A stretch of 43,547 nt of DNA from JBFMDU01 sp034431935 (GTDB taxonomy: Bacteria > Chloroflexota > Dehalococcoidia > GIF9 > JBFMDU01). The DNA lies in NCBI GenBank assembly GCA_034431935.1, contig DAOUCU010000057.1:1-43547 (forward strand), written 5' to 3'. The notes beneath the pieces were generated by a model. The model was not told the DNA's origin. It saw only the letters and a list, made by a program, of their open reading frames with translations, and made no database searches. Positions 34,029 through 42,781 of the stretch are shown piece after piece; the first letter of the stretch is position 1; the number at the start of each line of letters is the position of its first letter. The translations under genes were made by a program, and so were the position numbers.

Positions 34029-36125
34029 ATGATACGGCAGTGGAGTAAGCTAATCCCAATCGTGGTGTTGATAGCCGCTGTCTTGGCGTCTATTTTTTTG
34101 CCGGCCACAGCGGCCTCTGCGGGCGATTTCACTCAGTGGGTCGCCGTGGACAGCGGCACCAGAGACGACTTACTGGGTATCTGGGTAAGATCCGCATCTG
34201 ATATTTATGTCGTGGGTAATACCGGTACGATATTGCGTTATGACGGCAGGGCATGGGTGCCAATGACCAGCGGCACCAGCAGGGACCTGCACAGTGTTTG
34301 GGGAAGTTCTGGCGCCAACGTCTTTGTTGTCGGCGGTGGCGGTACGATATTGCATTATGACGGTAAGGGGTGGGTTTCGATGCCCAGCGGTACCGATAAT
34401 GACCTGTACGGGATATGGGGCAGTTCTGCGAACGATGTTTTCGCTGTGGGAAGAGCCGGTACAATACTGCGTTACAACGGTAAGAGCTGGGCACCGATGG
34501 CCAGTGCTATGTTAGAGGATTTGTATGGTATTTGGGGTACTTCCGCCGCCAATGTTTTCGCTGTTGGTTCGTCCGGCACAATACTGCACTACGACGGCAA
34601 GGCATGGGTCCAGATGGCAAGTTATACCAAGAGGGACCTTTTCGGTGTCTGGGGCAGTTCTGGAGTTGACATCTTTGCTGTGGGGAGGGAAGGTGTAATC
34701 TTGCATTATGACGGAAAAGATTGGGCTCAGATGTCCAATAGAATTCCGGATGATCTTTATGGGGTCTGGGGTAGCTCTGGCACTGACGTCTTCTCCGTGG
34801 GGAGGTCCGGTGCTATTTTGCATTATGATGCAGAATCATGGGAACCCATGACCAGCCGTACCAGAGGTAACCTTTATGCGGTATCGGGCGTCTCTTCCCT
34901 CAATGTTTTTGCAGTTGGGGTATATGGGACCATATTACATTTTACGCCGCCGGTGGTCACTGAGGTAACCCCCAGCTCTTGCAGCCAGGGCGAGACGCTT
35001 GATGTGACCATTAGCGGCAGAAATCTCAGCGGGGCAAGCGAGGTTAGTTTCGGCGCTGGCGTAGCCGTCAACAGTTTTAAGGTGTCAGTTTCCGGTCAGA
35101 TAACCGCCAATATCACCGTTACGGCTGGGGCGGCGCCAGGAGGGAGGGGAGTCTCGGTTACGACGCCAGGTGGTACTTCTACACTGTCGAACGGTTTTGC
35201 CGTCAAACAGGCTCTGCCCATAGTTGCTACGGTCAGTCCGAATCAGGCGAATCAGGAGGCTAGCCTCAATGTTGTCATCACCGGTGCCAACTTTACCGGA
35301 GCGAGTGAGGTTAACTTTGGCCTTGGCATCATCACCAACAACTTTGCGGTGCTCAGTCCCAACCAGATAATGGCCAACATCACCGTTACTACTACTGCGG
35401 CGATGGGAGCAAGGAGTGTCTGCGTTACCACGCCCGGGGGCACATCCTCGTTGCCGGATGGCTTCGTCGTGAAACAGGCGTTACCGGTCATCACCTCGCT
35501 CAGTCCTGATCAGGGTAGCCAGGGAGCGACGCTTGACATCTCCATCACCGGGAATAACTTCAACGGGGCAAGTGAAGTGAGGTTCGGCCCCGGCATAGCC
35601 GTTAATAGGTTCAAAGTATCCAGCGCGAATCAGATAGTCGCCAACATCACTATCGTCGCCGGCGCCATAACCGGAACGAGGGAAGTCTCGGTTACAACAC
35701 CGGGTGGCACTTCGGCACTGCCGGATGGCTTCATGATAAAACAGGGACTGCCGGTCATCGTAACAGTCAGCCCTGCTTGGGGAGACCCGGGGGACACGCT
35801 CGATGTCATCATCAACGGCAGTAACCTGGATGGGGCAACTTCGGTGAGCTTCGGCGGCGAAGTTGCCGTCAACAGTTTCTCCAATCGGAGTCCGACTCAG
35901 ATTGCGGCCAGGGTCACCATTTCCAGAAACGCCTCTGCAGGCTCGAGGGATGTGTCGGTTACTACCGGTGGAGGCACCGGCATGCTGGCCGGTGGTTTCA
36001 CGGTGAAAGAAAGTCCGCTCGGGACCCTATTTATCGCATTAATCTGGGTGGGAGTTGCGGCCGTGGTGGTCGTTCTGGTGCTGGTCCTTCGTGCTCTGAG
36101 GAGTCGGAAAGTTACCAGTCTGTGA
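34029..36125 (+). CDS. Cell-surface protein: seven-bladed beta-propeller plus four TIG domains
   Basis: 698 residues. The start at 34029 is preferred because a signal peptide follows directly (MIRQWSKLIPIVVLIAAVLA...ATAASAG); an ATG at 33966 adds 21 residues. Seven 39-residue repeats begin at 34167 and recur every 117 bp without gaps (34284, 34401, 34518, 34635, 34752, 34869). Their pattern is DLYGIWGSSxxDVFAVGxxGTILHYDGKxW. Four TIG/IPT immunoglobulin-like domains follow (each ending VTTPGGTSxLxxGF), from about 34947 to 36010. A C-terminal helix (LFIALIWVGVAAVVVVLVLVL) and RALRSRKV tail anchor it. Function is likely binding or adhesion outside the cell. No partner is evident nearby. Confidence 0.88.
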   Translation: MIRQWSKLIPIVVLIAAVLASIFLPATAASAGDFTQWVAVDSGTRDDLLGIWVRSASDIYVVGNTGTILRYDGRAWVPMTSGTSRDLHSVWGSSGANVFVVGGGGTILHYDGKGWVSMPSGTDNDLYGIWGSSANDVFAVGRAGTILRYNGKSWAPMASAMLEDLYGIWGTSAANVFAVGSSGTILHYDGKAWVQMASYTKRDLFGVWGSSGVDIFAVGREGVILHYDGKDWAQMSNRIPDDLYGVWGSSGTDVFSVGRSGAILHYDAESWEPMTSRTRGNLYAVSGVSSLNVFAVGVYGTILHFTPPVVTEVTPSSCSQGETLDVTISGRNLSGASEVSFGAGVAVNSFKVSVSGQITANITVTAGAAPGGRGVSVTTPGGTSTLSNGFAVKQALPIVATVSPNQANQEASLNVVITGANFTGASEVNFGLGIITNNFAVLSPNQIMANITVTTTAAMGARSVCVTTPGGTSSLPDGFVVKQALPVITSLSPDQGSQGATLDISITGNNFNGASEVRFGPGIAVNRFKVSSANQIVANITIVAGAITGTREVSVTTPGGTSALPDGFMIKQGLPVIVTVSPAWGDPGDTLDVIINGSNLDGATSVSFGGEVAVNSFSNRSPTQIAARVTISRNASAGSRDVSVTTGGGTGMLAGGFTVKESPLGTLFIALIWVGVAAVVVVLVLVLRALRSRKVTSL
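34167..34985 (+). repeat. Seven tandem 117-bp coding repeats
   Basis: Direct repeats of 117 bp within the propeller gene. Each encodes one blade, starting at a GAC/AAC-Leu pair. The period is exact over all seven copies, with substitutions but no insertions or deletions. Not a CRISPR array. Confidence 0.85.
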
Positions 36126-36216
36126 GCCTGGAACCCCAGATAGCCTGACTGGGACAACTCGTGGATGGGCCACTTTTGTTATTCCGGCTAACCGGCAGAG
36201 GAGACGGTAGAAAAAA

Positions 36217-36293
36217 TGGCGCGCCTGGTGGGATTCGAACCCACGACATCAGCCTCCGCAGGGCTGCGCCCTAATCCGCTGGGCCACAGGCGC
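36217..36293 (-). tRNA. tRNA-Arg (GCG)
   Basis: 77 nt including encoded CCA. Acceptor GCGCCTG/CAGGCGC, T-arm GTGGG/CCCAC with TTCGAAT, anticodon stem CAGCC/GGCTG with loop CTGCGGA. The anticodon GCG (36257-36259) reads CGC/CGT arginine codons. Bacteria normally use ACG (edited to inosine) for this box. A run of T follows the CCA and may help termination. Confidence 0.88.
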
Positions 36294-36296
36294 GCG

Positions 36297-36383
<87 letters not shown>

Positions 36384-36441
36384 AAGTAAATGCGGGCGCG
36401 GGCGGCTACGTAAGGTGCCCCGCCTCCCGGCAACGTCGGGC

Positions 36442-36471
36442 ATTATACTCTAACGCTTCGAGAGCGGTCAA
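36442..36471 (-). promoter_or_regulatory. Promoter of the tRNA-Leu/tRNA-Arg unit
   Basis: Minus strand TTGACC (36466-36471), 18-base spacer, TATAAT (36442-36447). The predicted start is about 36435, roughly 50 bases ahead of tRNA-Leu. Confidence 0.75.
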
Positions 36472-36553
36472 CGAACGGGATGCCATGACGGCTTTGCCAT
36501 GAATCCGTTTAATATTTTAAGAGTTTACGCGAATTGACGCTCGCGGGGGCAAA

Positions 36554-36562
36554 TGATAAAAT
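36554..36562 (+). promoter_or_regulatory. Extended -10 promoter for the flavin oxidase operon
   Basis: TGATAAAAT, a near-consensus extended -10. Transcript would start near 36569, about 140 bases before the first gene. No -35 is clear. Confidence 0.45.
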
Positions 36563-36709
36563 CCAACCCTGTTTTGTGCCCGCGTGGTGCGTTGCCCCAC
36601 GGCCTTGTCCGCGAAGCCCGCTGGTCTGGGAGCAATCACCCTTTTCGGCATATGATGTTCTGGTGGGTGGGGTTGTGCCCGGGTGCCAACAAAGATTCGG
36701 AGGTTGGTC

Positions 36710-38176
36710 ATGGATCTCACCGAAAAGCTGGCAGGGATAGTCGGCAAAGCCAATGTTCTTACTTCTACCAAAGCATTGGAACGCTATGTCAGGGACAACA
36801 GCCTTGTCAAACCCGGCGCCTGTACCTGTGTCGTCCGCCCCAAGACCCCTGAAGAGGTGGCCGCGGTAGTGCAACTGGCCAACAAGATGAAGTTCGCCGT
36901 TGTACCCCAGACCTCAGGTATTCACTTCCACGGGGGCGCTGTGCCCAAGACCGGTGGCGTCATCCTTGACTGTTCCAGGATGAACCGCATTACCGATATC
37001 GTGCCTGAATCCAATACGGCTAACATTCAGGTTGGTGTCACCTGGGGACAGCTTCAGGCGGCGCTTGAGGCTAAGGGTTTTATGAGTGTTATTCCGCTGC
37101 TACCGCCGGCATCGCGCTCGGCTATCATGGACTCACTTGAGTACGAACCGCCGGTCATTCACAGCCATGAGTTTGCCGGTCCCCTGCGGAGTTTGCAGAT
37201 GGTGTGGGGTAACGGCGAGCTGTTTGTTTCGGGCTCGGCCGGAGTCGACAATTTCCGCGCTCCCGGTGTCCTTTCCGATGGTGTTCTCGCTTCCGGCCCG
37301 GGGCCGATGAGCTGGGACACTTTCCTTTACGGCGCGCAGGGCACCATCGGCATTGTCACCTGGGCGGTTACCTACATCGAAGACCTGCCGGTGATGAGCA
37401 AAGCCTTCTTCATTCCGGCTCCCAGTGTTGAGAAGGCTGTCGAGCCGATGTACAAGATAATGCGCCGCGGCATCGGCTACGAATGCTTTTTGGTCAACAA
37501 CATCACCCTTGCCACCATTCTGGCCGAAAAGTGGCCGGATGATTTCATCAAGCTCAAGGCCTCACTCCCGGTTTGGACGGTTATTCTGGTCTGCCGGGCG
37601 CTCAGGCGTCGTCCTGAAGAGAAGCTGGCCTACGAGGAAGAAGCCCTGCGTGACATCATGGCCCAGTATTTTACCAACCTGGATTCACTGACCGTCCTAC
37701 CAGGTGCCGCCGGTCTGGAACGGAAGCTCCCGGGGATGCTTCTCAAGCCGTGGCCGGAGAACAGGACTTACTGGAAGCACGCCTTCAGGGGCGCCTGTCA
37801 GGAACTCATGTTCATGACCACCATGGAAAGAGCTGGCACCTTTATGGCGCCGGTAATGGAGATAGCCAACCGTTTTGGCTATGCCGCCAGCGATATCGGT
37901 GTTTATATCCAGCCGGTCGAGGATGGCCGTGCCTGCCAGGTCGATTTCATGTTCTACTACGACCCCGCTGATGAGAAGGAAAAGGCCTGTATTCGTGGGG
38001 CGTATCTCGAAGCGGCCGCGTCTGTCCTGAAACGGGGCGCTTACTTCAACCGGCCGTATCCGCTTATTGCCAGCATGGTCTACGCCAGATACGGCAACTA
38101 CGCCGAACTGCTGAAGCGCTTTAAGAAGCACTATGACCCCAACGGCATCCTCAATCCTGGCAACCTGTGTTTCTAG
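36710..38176 (+). CDS. FAD-binding oxidase, GlcD-like (FAD_binding_4)
   Basis: 488 residues from the ATG at 36710, after GGAGG (an ATG 27 bases earlier has no site). The N-terminal FAD domain (PCMH type) shows CTCVVRPKTPEEVAAVVQLANK and VVPQTSGIHFHGG, then VGVTWGQLQAALEAKG and GAQGTIGIVTWAVTY. The C-terminal substrate cap ends HYDPNGILNPGNLCF, typical of glycolate/lactate oxidase-type enzymes. It leads an operon with an Fe-S CCG protein and a second FAD oxidase, as in multi-subunit 2-hydroxy-acid or phenolic oxidases. The substrate is not evident. Confidence 0.88.
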   Translation: MDLTEKLAGIVGKANVLTSTKALERYVRDNSLVKPGACTCVVRPKTPEEVAAVVQLANKMKFAVVPQTSGIHFHGGAVPKTGGVILDCSRMNRITDIVPESNTANIQVGVTWGQLQAALEAKGFMSVIPLLPPASRSAIMDSLEYEPPVIHSHEFAGPLRSLQMVWGNGELFVSGSAGVDNFRAPGVLSDGVLASGPGPMSWDTFLYGAQGTIGIVTWAVTYIEDLPVMSKAFFIPAPSVEKAVEPMYKIMRRGIGYECFLVNNITLATILAEKWPDDFIKLKASLPVWTVILVCRALRRRPEEKLAYEEEALRDIMAQYFTNLDSLTVLPGAAGLERKLPGMLLKPWPENRTYWKHAFRGACQELMFMTTMERAGTFMAPVMEIANRFGYAASDIGVYIQPVEDGRACQVDFMFYYDPADEKEKACIRGAYLEAAASVLKRGAYFNRPYPLIASMVYARYGNYAELLKRFKKHYDPNGILNPGNLCF

Positions 38177-38220
38177 TGTTTGGTCCGTCAGCGATTCATC
38201 CTTGATGGAGGTTATTTGAT

Positions 38221-39519
38221 ATGGCTGGAGAACCGAGAAAGATAAGCCTGGGACTGAACCTCGACGATTACTACTTCGAGGCGCGTCACTGCGATGGCCA
38301 GACCCCCTGCCGCTGGATTGAGTACAACTACATCCAGGGCGTGGACTTCAGCTGGGGCTGTCCTGCCTGGAGGAATCAGGGCTTCGACGCCTACGGGGCA
38401 GCGGGCAAATGCAATATCGTTTACTACCTGCTGATGGGCAAGCTCGACTATGCCGACGAGGGTCTGCGGGATATCGTCTACCGTGACCCGCTTTGCGGAC
38501 GGTGCGATGCCGCCTGCAAGCGGTGTCTCGACCTGGAAATTGAGCTGATGCTCGAGTCTCTACGCGCCCGGATGGTTGAGAAAGGCTACGGGCCAATGCC
38601 GGCGCATGTCGAGGTTACCGGGAACATCGAGAAGACCGGTAATCGTTATGGCAGGAGTCAGGCGAAGCGTCTCGACTGGGTGCCGTCCGACGCCAGCCCT
38701 GCCGCTAGAGCCGATATTCTCTATTTCGCGGGTTGCCGTGCTTCGTTCGTGGATACCGGTATTGCCAAGGCGACTGCCCGTATCATCGCCGCCGCAGGCG
38801 AGAAGTACATGGTGATGAAGGACGAGCAGTGTTGTGGTCATTTTGTCTTCATCACCGGCCAGGTCGAGAAGGCGAAGAAGCTGGCCAAAGCCAACCTTGA
38901 TGCCATACGTAAGACCGGTGCCAGGAAGGTTGTCTTCTCATGTGCGGAAGGCTACAAAACGGTTAAGGTCGATTATCCCAAGCTCCTTGGCTTTTCGACC
39001 GAGGACCTCGGCTTCGAGCCGGTCCACATCACCGAGCTGGCCGCGCCCTGGGTCAAGGAAGGTCGGCTAAAATTTAGTAAGCGTTTCGATATGCGGCTGG
39101 TATACCACGACCCGTGCAACCTCGGACGGAAGAGCGAGAAGTGGGTAAAGTGGGAAGGTGTTCGTGAGAACAAGTTCGGGGCATTTGTGCCGCCGCGTGA
39201 GTTCGTCCGCCGGGGCGTCCATGGCGTGTACGAACCGCCCCGGGATATTCTCAAGGCTATTCCCGGCGTCCAGCTTGTGGAGATGGTCCGGCACCATGAT
39301 AACGGCTACTGCTGTGGCGCTGATGGCGGTGTCAAGGAAGCCTTCCCGGATGTCGCCGTTTCCACCGCCGCCGAGAGGCTGGCCGAGGCGGCTCACGTTG
39401 GCGCTGAAGCTGTCGTTACTGCCTGCCCCTATTGCCGGGGTAATTTTAACGATGCCAGCAAGGACGGCATGAAGGTTTTCGACATTACCGAAGTAATGGC
39501 CAGAGCTATTGGCAAGTAG
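38221..39519 (+). CDS. (Fe-S)-binding protein with CCG domains (GlcF/HdrB-like)
   Basis: 432 residues, ATG after TGGAGGTTATTTGAT. The N-terminal part has a Cys-rich segment (LCGRCDAACKRCLDLE) that could bind one Fe-S cluster. Two CCG-type motifs follow, EQCCGHF and GYCCGADGG, with DPCNLGRKSEKW and ACPYCRGNF. This is the arrangement found in GlcF, LutA and heterodisulfide reductase HdrB/D, which carry electrons from a flavin subunit. It would accept electrons from the GlcD-like or VAO-like partners on either side and pass them to the membrane or quinone pool. No membrane segments are present. Confidence 0.88.
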   Translation: MAGEPRKISLGLNLDDYYFEARHCDGQTPCRWIEYNYIQGVDFSWGCPAWRNQGFDAYGAAGKCNIVYYLLMGKLDYADEGLRDIVYRDPLCGRCDAACKRCLDLEIELMLESLRARMVEKGYGPMPAHVEVTGNIEKTGNRYGRSQAKRLDWVPSDASPAARADILYFAGCRASFVDTGIAKATARIIAAAGEKYMVMKDEQCCGHFVFITGQVEKAKKLAKANLDAIRKTGARKVVFSCAEGYKTVKVDYPKLLGFSTEDLGFEPVHITELAAPWVKEGRLKFSKRFDMRLVYHDPCNLGRKSEKWVKWEGVRENKFGAFVPPREFVRRGVHGVYEPPRDILKAIPGVQLVEMVRHHDNGYCCGADGGVKEAFPDVAVSTAAERLAEAAHVGAEAVVTACPYCRGNFNDASKDGMKVFDITEVMARAIGK

Positions 39520-39535
39520 AACCAGGAGGACTGAG

Positions 39536-41242
39536 ATGAACGGCCCGAATGTTTTCGACCACATACCGGAGCAGGCCTATCGCGAACTTGAGGCTATCGT
39601 CGGCCCGGAGCATGCCACTGCCAATAGGGCCGCACGCCTGGCCTATGTCGGCCGCGGATTCGACCGCCAGGTCTACTGGTTCCATGGCGACTGCCGGATG
39701 CCGGCGGCTATTTTTATGCCCAAGACGGTAGATGAGGTCGTCCGGCTGGTAAAGACCTGTAACCGGTGGAAAATCCCCTTCATTCCTCAGAGCACTTACG
39801 GAATGGCCTTCTCCAGCCCTTATGCCAGGGACGATGTGGTCTACATAGACATGAAGCGTATGGATCGGATGATTGTCGATGACAAGAATATGTACGTTAT
39901 CCTTGAGCCCGGCGTGGTCTATGCCCAGCTTCAGGGTGAAATACTCAAGCGCGACCTGTGCAGTCTGGTGCCGGGTGGCGGTGGGCAGGTTTCAGCGCTG
40001 GTAAACGCATTCCTCTGCGGTATGAGCATCTACAATTACCGCATCACGATTTTGAGCGGCCGTCGTCTTAACGGCGTCGAGTGGGTAACGCCGGAGGGCG
40101 ACGTTTACCGCCTGGGCTCGCTTGCTTCCGGTGATGACAACTGGTTCTGGCAGGACGGCCCCGGTCCCAACGTTACCGGCTTCCTCAAGGGCCTTTCGAG
40201 CTGGGCCGGGAGTATGGGTATTGTAACCCGTATCTCCTATAAGCTCTATCCCTTCCAGACAGAGAAGCTGGAGCCGACCGGCATGGGCGCTGATGCCTGC
40301 GTTAAACTGCCGTCAAGGGTCCAGTTTTATACCGTCAGCTTCCCCGATGAGCCGACCGTCCGCAATGCCATACGGGAAATGGCCCGCGCCCGCATCGGTG
40401 CCTGCGTCAACCGCGTTCCGGCCTATTGGCGCGATGTGGCCCGCGCGCGCGGCGACCGTGCCTACGTCAACACTTTCTGGGATGGTTGGAACAAGACGAC
40501 TGAGGAGGACGTTGCCCGGAGCCGCATGCTGCGTGTCCTGCTTGTCGGTTATGCTTCTCTGAAGCAGCTCCAGTACGAGGAGCGGGTGCTTATGGACATC
40601 ATCAAGGAAAACAAAGGCACCCTGCTGCGCTCAAGGCAGGTTGACGAGACCGTCTTCTTCGCCGCCAACTCACAGGGCATGTGGAAGGCGACTCAGGTTT
40701 TTGGTGAATGCAATGGCATTATGGAAAGCCCGCGGTGCGTCGAAAAGTGTGATGACCTCTATCGTGAGCGTATGTATAAGTACCAGCAGGAATATCCGGA
40801 CGACTTCCTGCACCAGAAGAATGAGTATCCTTGGTATCTATCGGTCGAGTTCGGCCGCATTTACTACAGCGAACTCCAGGCCTGGCCTTATGGGCCGAAG
40901 ATTGACCCAACTGCCCCGGAGTATGATGCCGGCAACGCCAAACGTTATCTGGAGTGGCGCTACAACACCGGTCTTCAGCTTTCGATGGAGACCGGGGCAT
41001 TGAGCTTTTTCGATGGCCAGGTGCAGCCGGTAGGAGAGATTGCCAGGGTAACGCATGACTACAGCATCTGGCTGGAGCGGTTCAAGAAAGAGTTCGACCC
41101 CAATGGTCTGGCATCACCGGGGCATCCCTTCCTGGTCGATAAGTTCCTTAATGAGTCCCACCCGGATGTCATCAACCGGAAGACCAGGAAGATGCAGAAA
41201 GAAGTGGCCGCGGCACGCAAAGGCTGGCTGGGTAACCGGTAG
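39536..41242 (+). CDS. FAD-linked oxidase, vanillyl-alcohol-oxidase/4-cresol-dehydrogenase-like
   Basis: 568 residues, ATG at 39536 preceded by AGGAGGACTGAG. N-terminal PCMH FAD domain: CRMPAAIFMPKTVDEVVRLVKTCN, IPFIPQSTYGMAF, LEPGVVYAQLQGEILKRDL and SWAGSMGIVTRISYKLYP. The C-terminal cap (KKEFDPNGLASPGHPFLVD) resembles 4-cresol dehydrogenase and VAO relatives, which oxidise para-substituted phenols or related compounds. In this operon with GlcD-like and CCG proteins the electrons probably go to Fe-S rather than oxygen. A transcription terminator follows 22 bases after the stop. The true substrate is a guess. Confidence 0.85.
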   Translation: MNGPNVFDHIPEQAYRELEAIVGPEHATANRAARLAYVGRGFDRQVYWFHGDCRMPAAIFMPKTVDEVVRLVKTCNRWKIPFIPQSTYGMAFSSPYARDDVVYIDMKRMDRMIVDDKNMYVILEPGVVYAQLQGEILKRDLCSLVPGGGGQVSALVNAFLCGMSIYNYRITILSGRRLNGVEWVTPEGDVYRLGSLASGDDNWFWQDGPGPNVTGFLKGLSSWAGSMGIVTRISYKLYPFQTEKLEPTGMGADACVKLPSRVQFYTVSFPDEPTVRNAIREMARARIGACVNRVPAYWRDVARARGDRAYVNTFWDGWNKTTEEDVARSRMLRVLLVGYASLKQLQYEERVLMDIIKENKGTLLRSRQVDETVFFAANSQGMWKATQVFGECNGIMESPRCVEKCDDLYRERMYKYQQEYPDDFLHQKNEYPWYLSVEFGRIYYSELQAWPYGPKIDPTAPEYDAGNAKRYLEWRYNTGLQLSMETGALSFFDGQVQPVGEIARVTHDYSIWLERFKKEFDPNGLASPGHPFLVDKFLNESHPDVINRKTRKMQKEVAAARKGWLGNR

Positions 41243-41263
41243 GCCAAAGTTAGGGAAAGTTAA

Positions 41264-41297
41264 AGAGGGAGGCTGTTGGAGCCTCCCTCTTGTTTTA
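41264..41297. terminator. Bidirectional terminator
   Basis: Perfect 11-bp stem AGAGGGAGGCT (41264-41274) / AGCCTCCCTCT (41280-41290) with loop GTTGG, TGTTTTA on the plus side and TTTAACTT on the minus side. It separates the oxidase operon from the convergent methyltransferase. Confidence 0.85.
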
Positions 41298-41303
41298 ATA
41301 AGG

Positions 41304-42005
41304 TCATTTAACTGCCACGTGCAGTGCCGCGGCACCGAAGAAAAGGCGGTGGAAGGTGGCCTTGCTGAAACCGGCGTCTGCCAGCAGGCGGGCCGCTTCA
41401 GGTGCAGAGTAGAAGCGCGTGACTGATTCTGAAAGGTAGCGGTAGGCGCCGGGGTTGCCGGACACCAGTATTCCGGCCGGCCGGACAAACCAGCGCACAT
41501 AGCGCCGGAATATCCAGTTGAAGACCGGCGATGGCGGCTGACTGCTTTCAACAACCACAAAGCGACCGCCGGGACGAAGCACCCGCAGAACTTCGGACAG
41601 GTATTGTCTCGTATTGGGGTTCTTATAGGTCAGGTTGCGGAAGGCGAAGGAGATGCCGACGCAGTCGAATACAGCGTCGGGGAAGGGTAGAGCGGCGGCG
41701 TCTCCCCGGATGAAGCTGACAGCGGTATGCCGCTGGCGGGCTTTCCTGACCGCCCGGTCAAGCATCGGCTGGCTGTAGTCGAGGCCGGCTATTTCGGTAT
41801 CATTCGACCCGATTCGTGATACTGTAAGTGCAAGGTCACCGGTGCCGCAGCCGAGGTCGAGGAATGTCTTTGCTCCTGAAGCCAGACATTCCCGGGCGGC
41901 AAGATTGCGCCACCGGGTATCGAGGCCGAGGGTAACGATGTGATTGACGGCGTCGTAGCGCGGCGGAACAGCCACGAACATCGAGTATAGCGGGCGGCTG
42001 GTCAC
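41304..42005 (-). CDS. UbiE/MenG-type demethylmenaquinone methyltransferase
   Basis: 233 residues. The SAM-binding motif is FLDLGCGTGDLALTVSR, followed by GLDYSQPMLDRAVRKA and RGDAAALPFPDAVFDCVGISFAFRNL, the NLxD-like UbiE motif, then LRVLRPGGRFVVVESSQP. It methylates the ring in the last step of menaquinone synthesis (or a related quinone). GTG at 42005 is used as start; no ATG is better placed. It lies 15 bases after the rubrerythrin stop, so both are on one transcript. Supports a quinone-based respiration. Confidence 0.87.
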   Translation of the reverse strand: MTSRPLYSMFVAVPPRYDAVNHIVTLGLDTRWRNLAARECLASGAKTFLDLGCGTGDLALTVSRIGSNDTEIAGLDYSQPMLDRAVRKARQRHTAVSFIRGDAAALPFPDAVFDCVGISFAFRNLTYKNPNTRQYLSEVLRVLRPGGRFVVVESSQPPSPVFNWIFRRYVRWFVRPAGILVSGNPGAYRYLSESVTRFYSAPEAARLLADAGFSKATFHRLFFGAAALHVAVK

Positions 42006-42020
42006 GAGGTGCTCGGTCGA

Positions 42021-42596
42021 TCAGTATGGCTCGGTGGCCAGTTCGAAGAATGCCTGCGGGTGCTGGCACGATGGGCAGTTTGCCGGCGCTTCCTTACCGA
42101 CATGAATGTACCCGCAGTTGCGACATTTCCACCGCACCGGCTCGTCTCGCCTGAAGACGCGACCTTTTTCCAGGTTATTGAGCAGGGCAAGGTAGCGTTT
42201 TTCATGCTCCACTTCGACCATCGCGACATAGCGGAAGACGGCGGCTACTTCGGGGAAGCCTTCCCGGTCGGCCGTATCAGCAAAGCCGGGATAAAGTACT
42301 GTGTGTTCGAGCCGTTCGCCAGCGGCGGCCGCAGCCAGGTTGGCTCTGGTGTTGCCGATGACGCCAGCAGGATAGCTGGCAGTTATCTGGACATCGCCGC
42401 CCTCGAGGAACGAGAAGAAGCGCTTGGCATGCTCTTTCTCATTGTCGGCGGTCTCCTGAAAAATGGCCGATATTTGCTCTAAGCCCTCCTTCCTTGCTTC
42501 CGAGGCGAAGTAGGTGTAGCGGTTGCGTGCCTGTGATTCGCCGGCGAAAGCCGCCAGCAAGTTAGCTTCGGTCTTGGTTCCCCTGACGCTCTTCAT
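42021..42596 (-). CDS. Rubrerythrin
   Basis: 191 residues, full length. The diiron four-helix domain has two E-containing motifs: AFAGESQARNRYTYFA, EKEHAKRF and a second EVEHEKRYLAL. A C-terminal rubredoxin domain with CRNCGYIHVG and CPSCQHPQ binds one iron. Rubrerythrin reduces hydrogen peroxide in anaerobes. GAGGT precedes the ATG. Promoter -10 TATAAT at 42690-42695 lies about 90 bases upstream. Its operon with the quinone methyltransferase fits an oxidative-stress or respiration context. Confidence 0.94.
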   Translation of the reverse strand: MKSVRGTKTEANLLAAFAGESQARNRYTYFASEARKEGLEQISAIFQETADNEKEHAKRFFSFLEGGDVQITASYPAGVIGNTRANLAAAAAGERLEHTVLYPGFADTADREGFPEVAAVFRYVAMVEVEHEKRYLALLNNLEKGRVFRRDEPVRWKCRNCGYIHVGKEAPANCPSCQHPQAFFELATEPY

Positions 42597-42689
42597 ATGT
42601 CTACCTCATTCATAAATAATAGCCCCGCTACCTGACTTATCAGTTAGTATTGACCGGTTCTGGAATAGCCGTAGGGTTGCGGGCGTCTA

Positions 42690-42695
42690 ATTATA
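42690..42695 (-). promoter_or_regulatory. -10 element for rubrerythrin
   Basis: Minus-strand TATAAT preceded by TTGATG. Predicted start near 42683. The -35 is unclear. Confidence 0.45.
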
Positions 42696-42781
42696 CATCA
42701 AGCCAGCCGGGTCACTCATGGTACGGCTTCACCACGTTACTGTCAAGGCTTAGTCGGTGTGAATCCTGAAATTCGACTCTA

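Larger units (their letters stand above)
36384..36709. other. Divergent non-coding region between tRNA pair and oxidase operon
   Basis: 326 bases with no gene. It holds the tRNA promoter (36442-36471, minus) and an extended -10 for the flavin oxidase operon (36554-36562, plus). No repeats or riboswitch-like structures stand out. Confidence 0.6.

Noticed and set aside
34167..34985. Regular repeats considered as CRISPR
   Set aside because: They are in frame, protein-coding and 117 bp long without unique spacers.
42600..42781. Terminal inverted repeat of the IS element
   Set aside because: Only one end is in the window, so no pair of ends could be compared.
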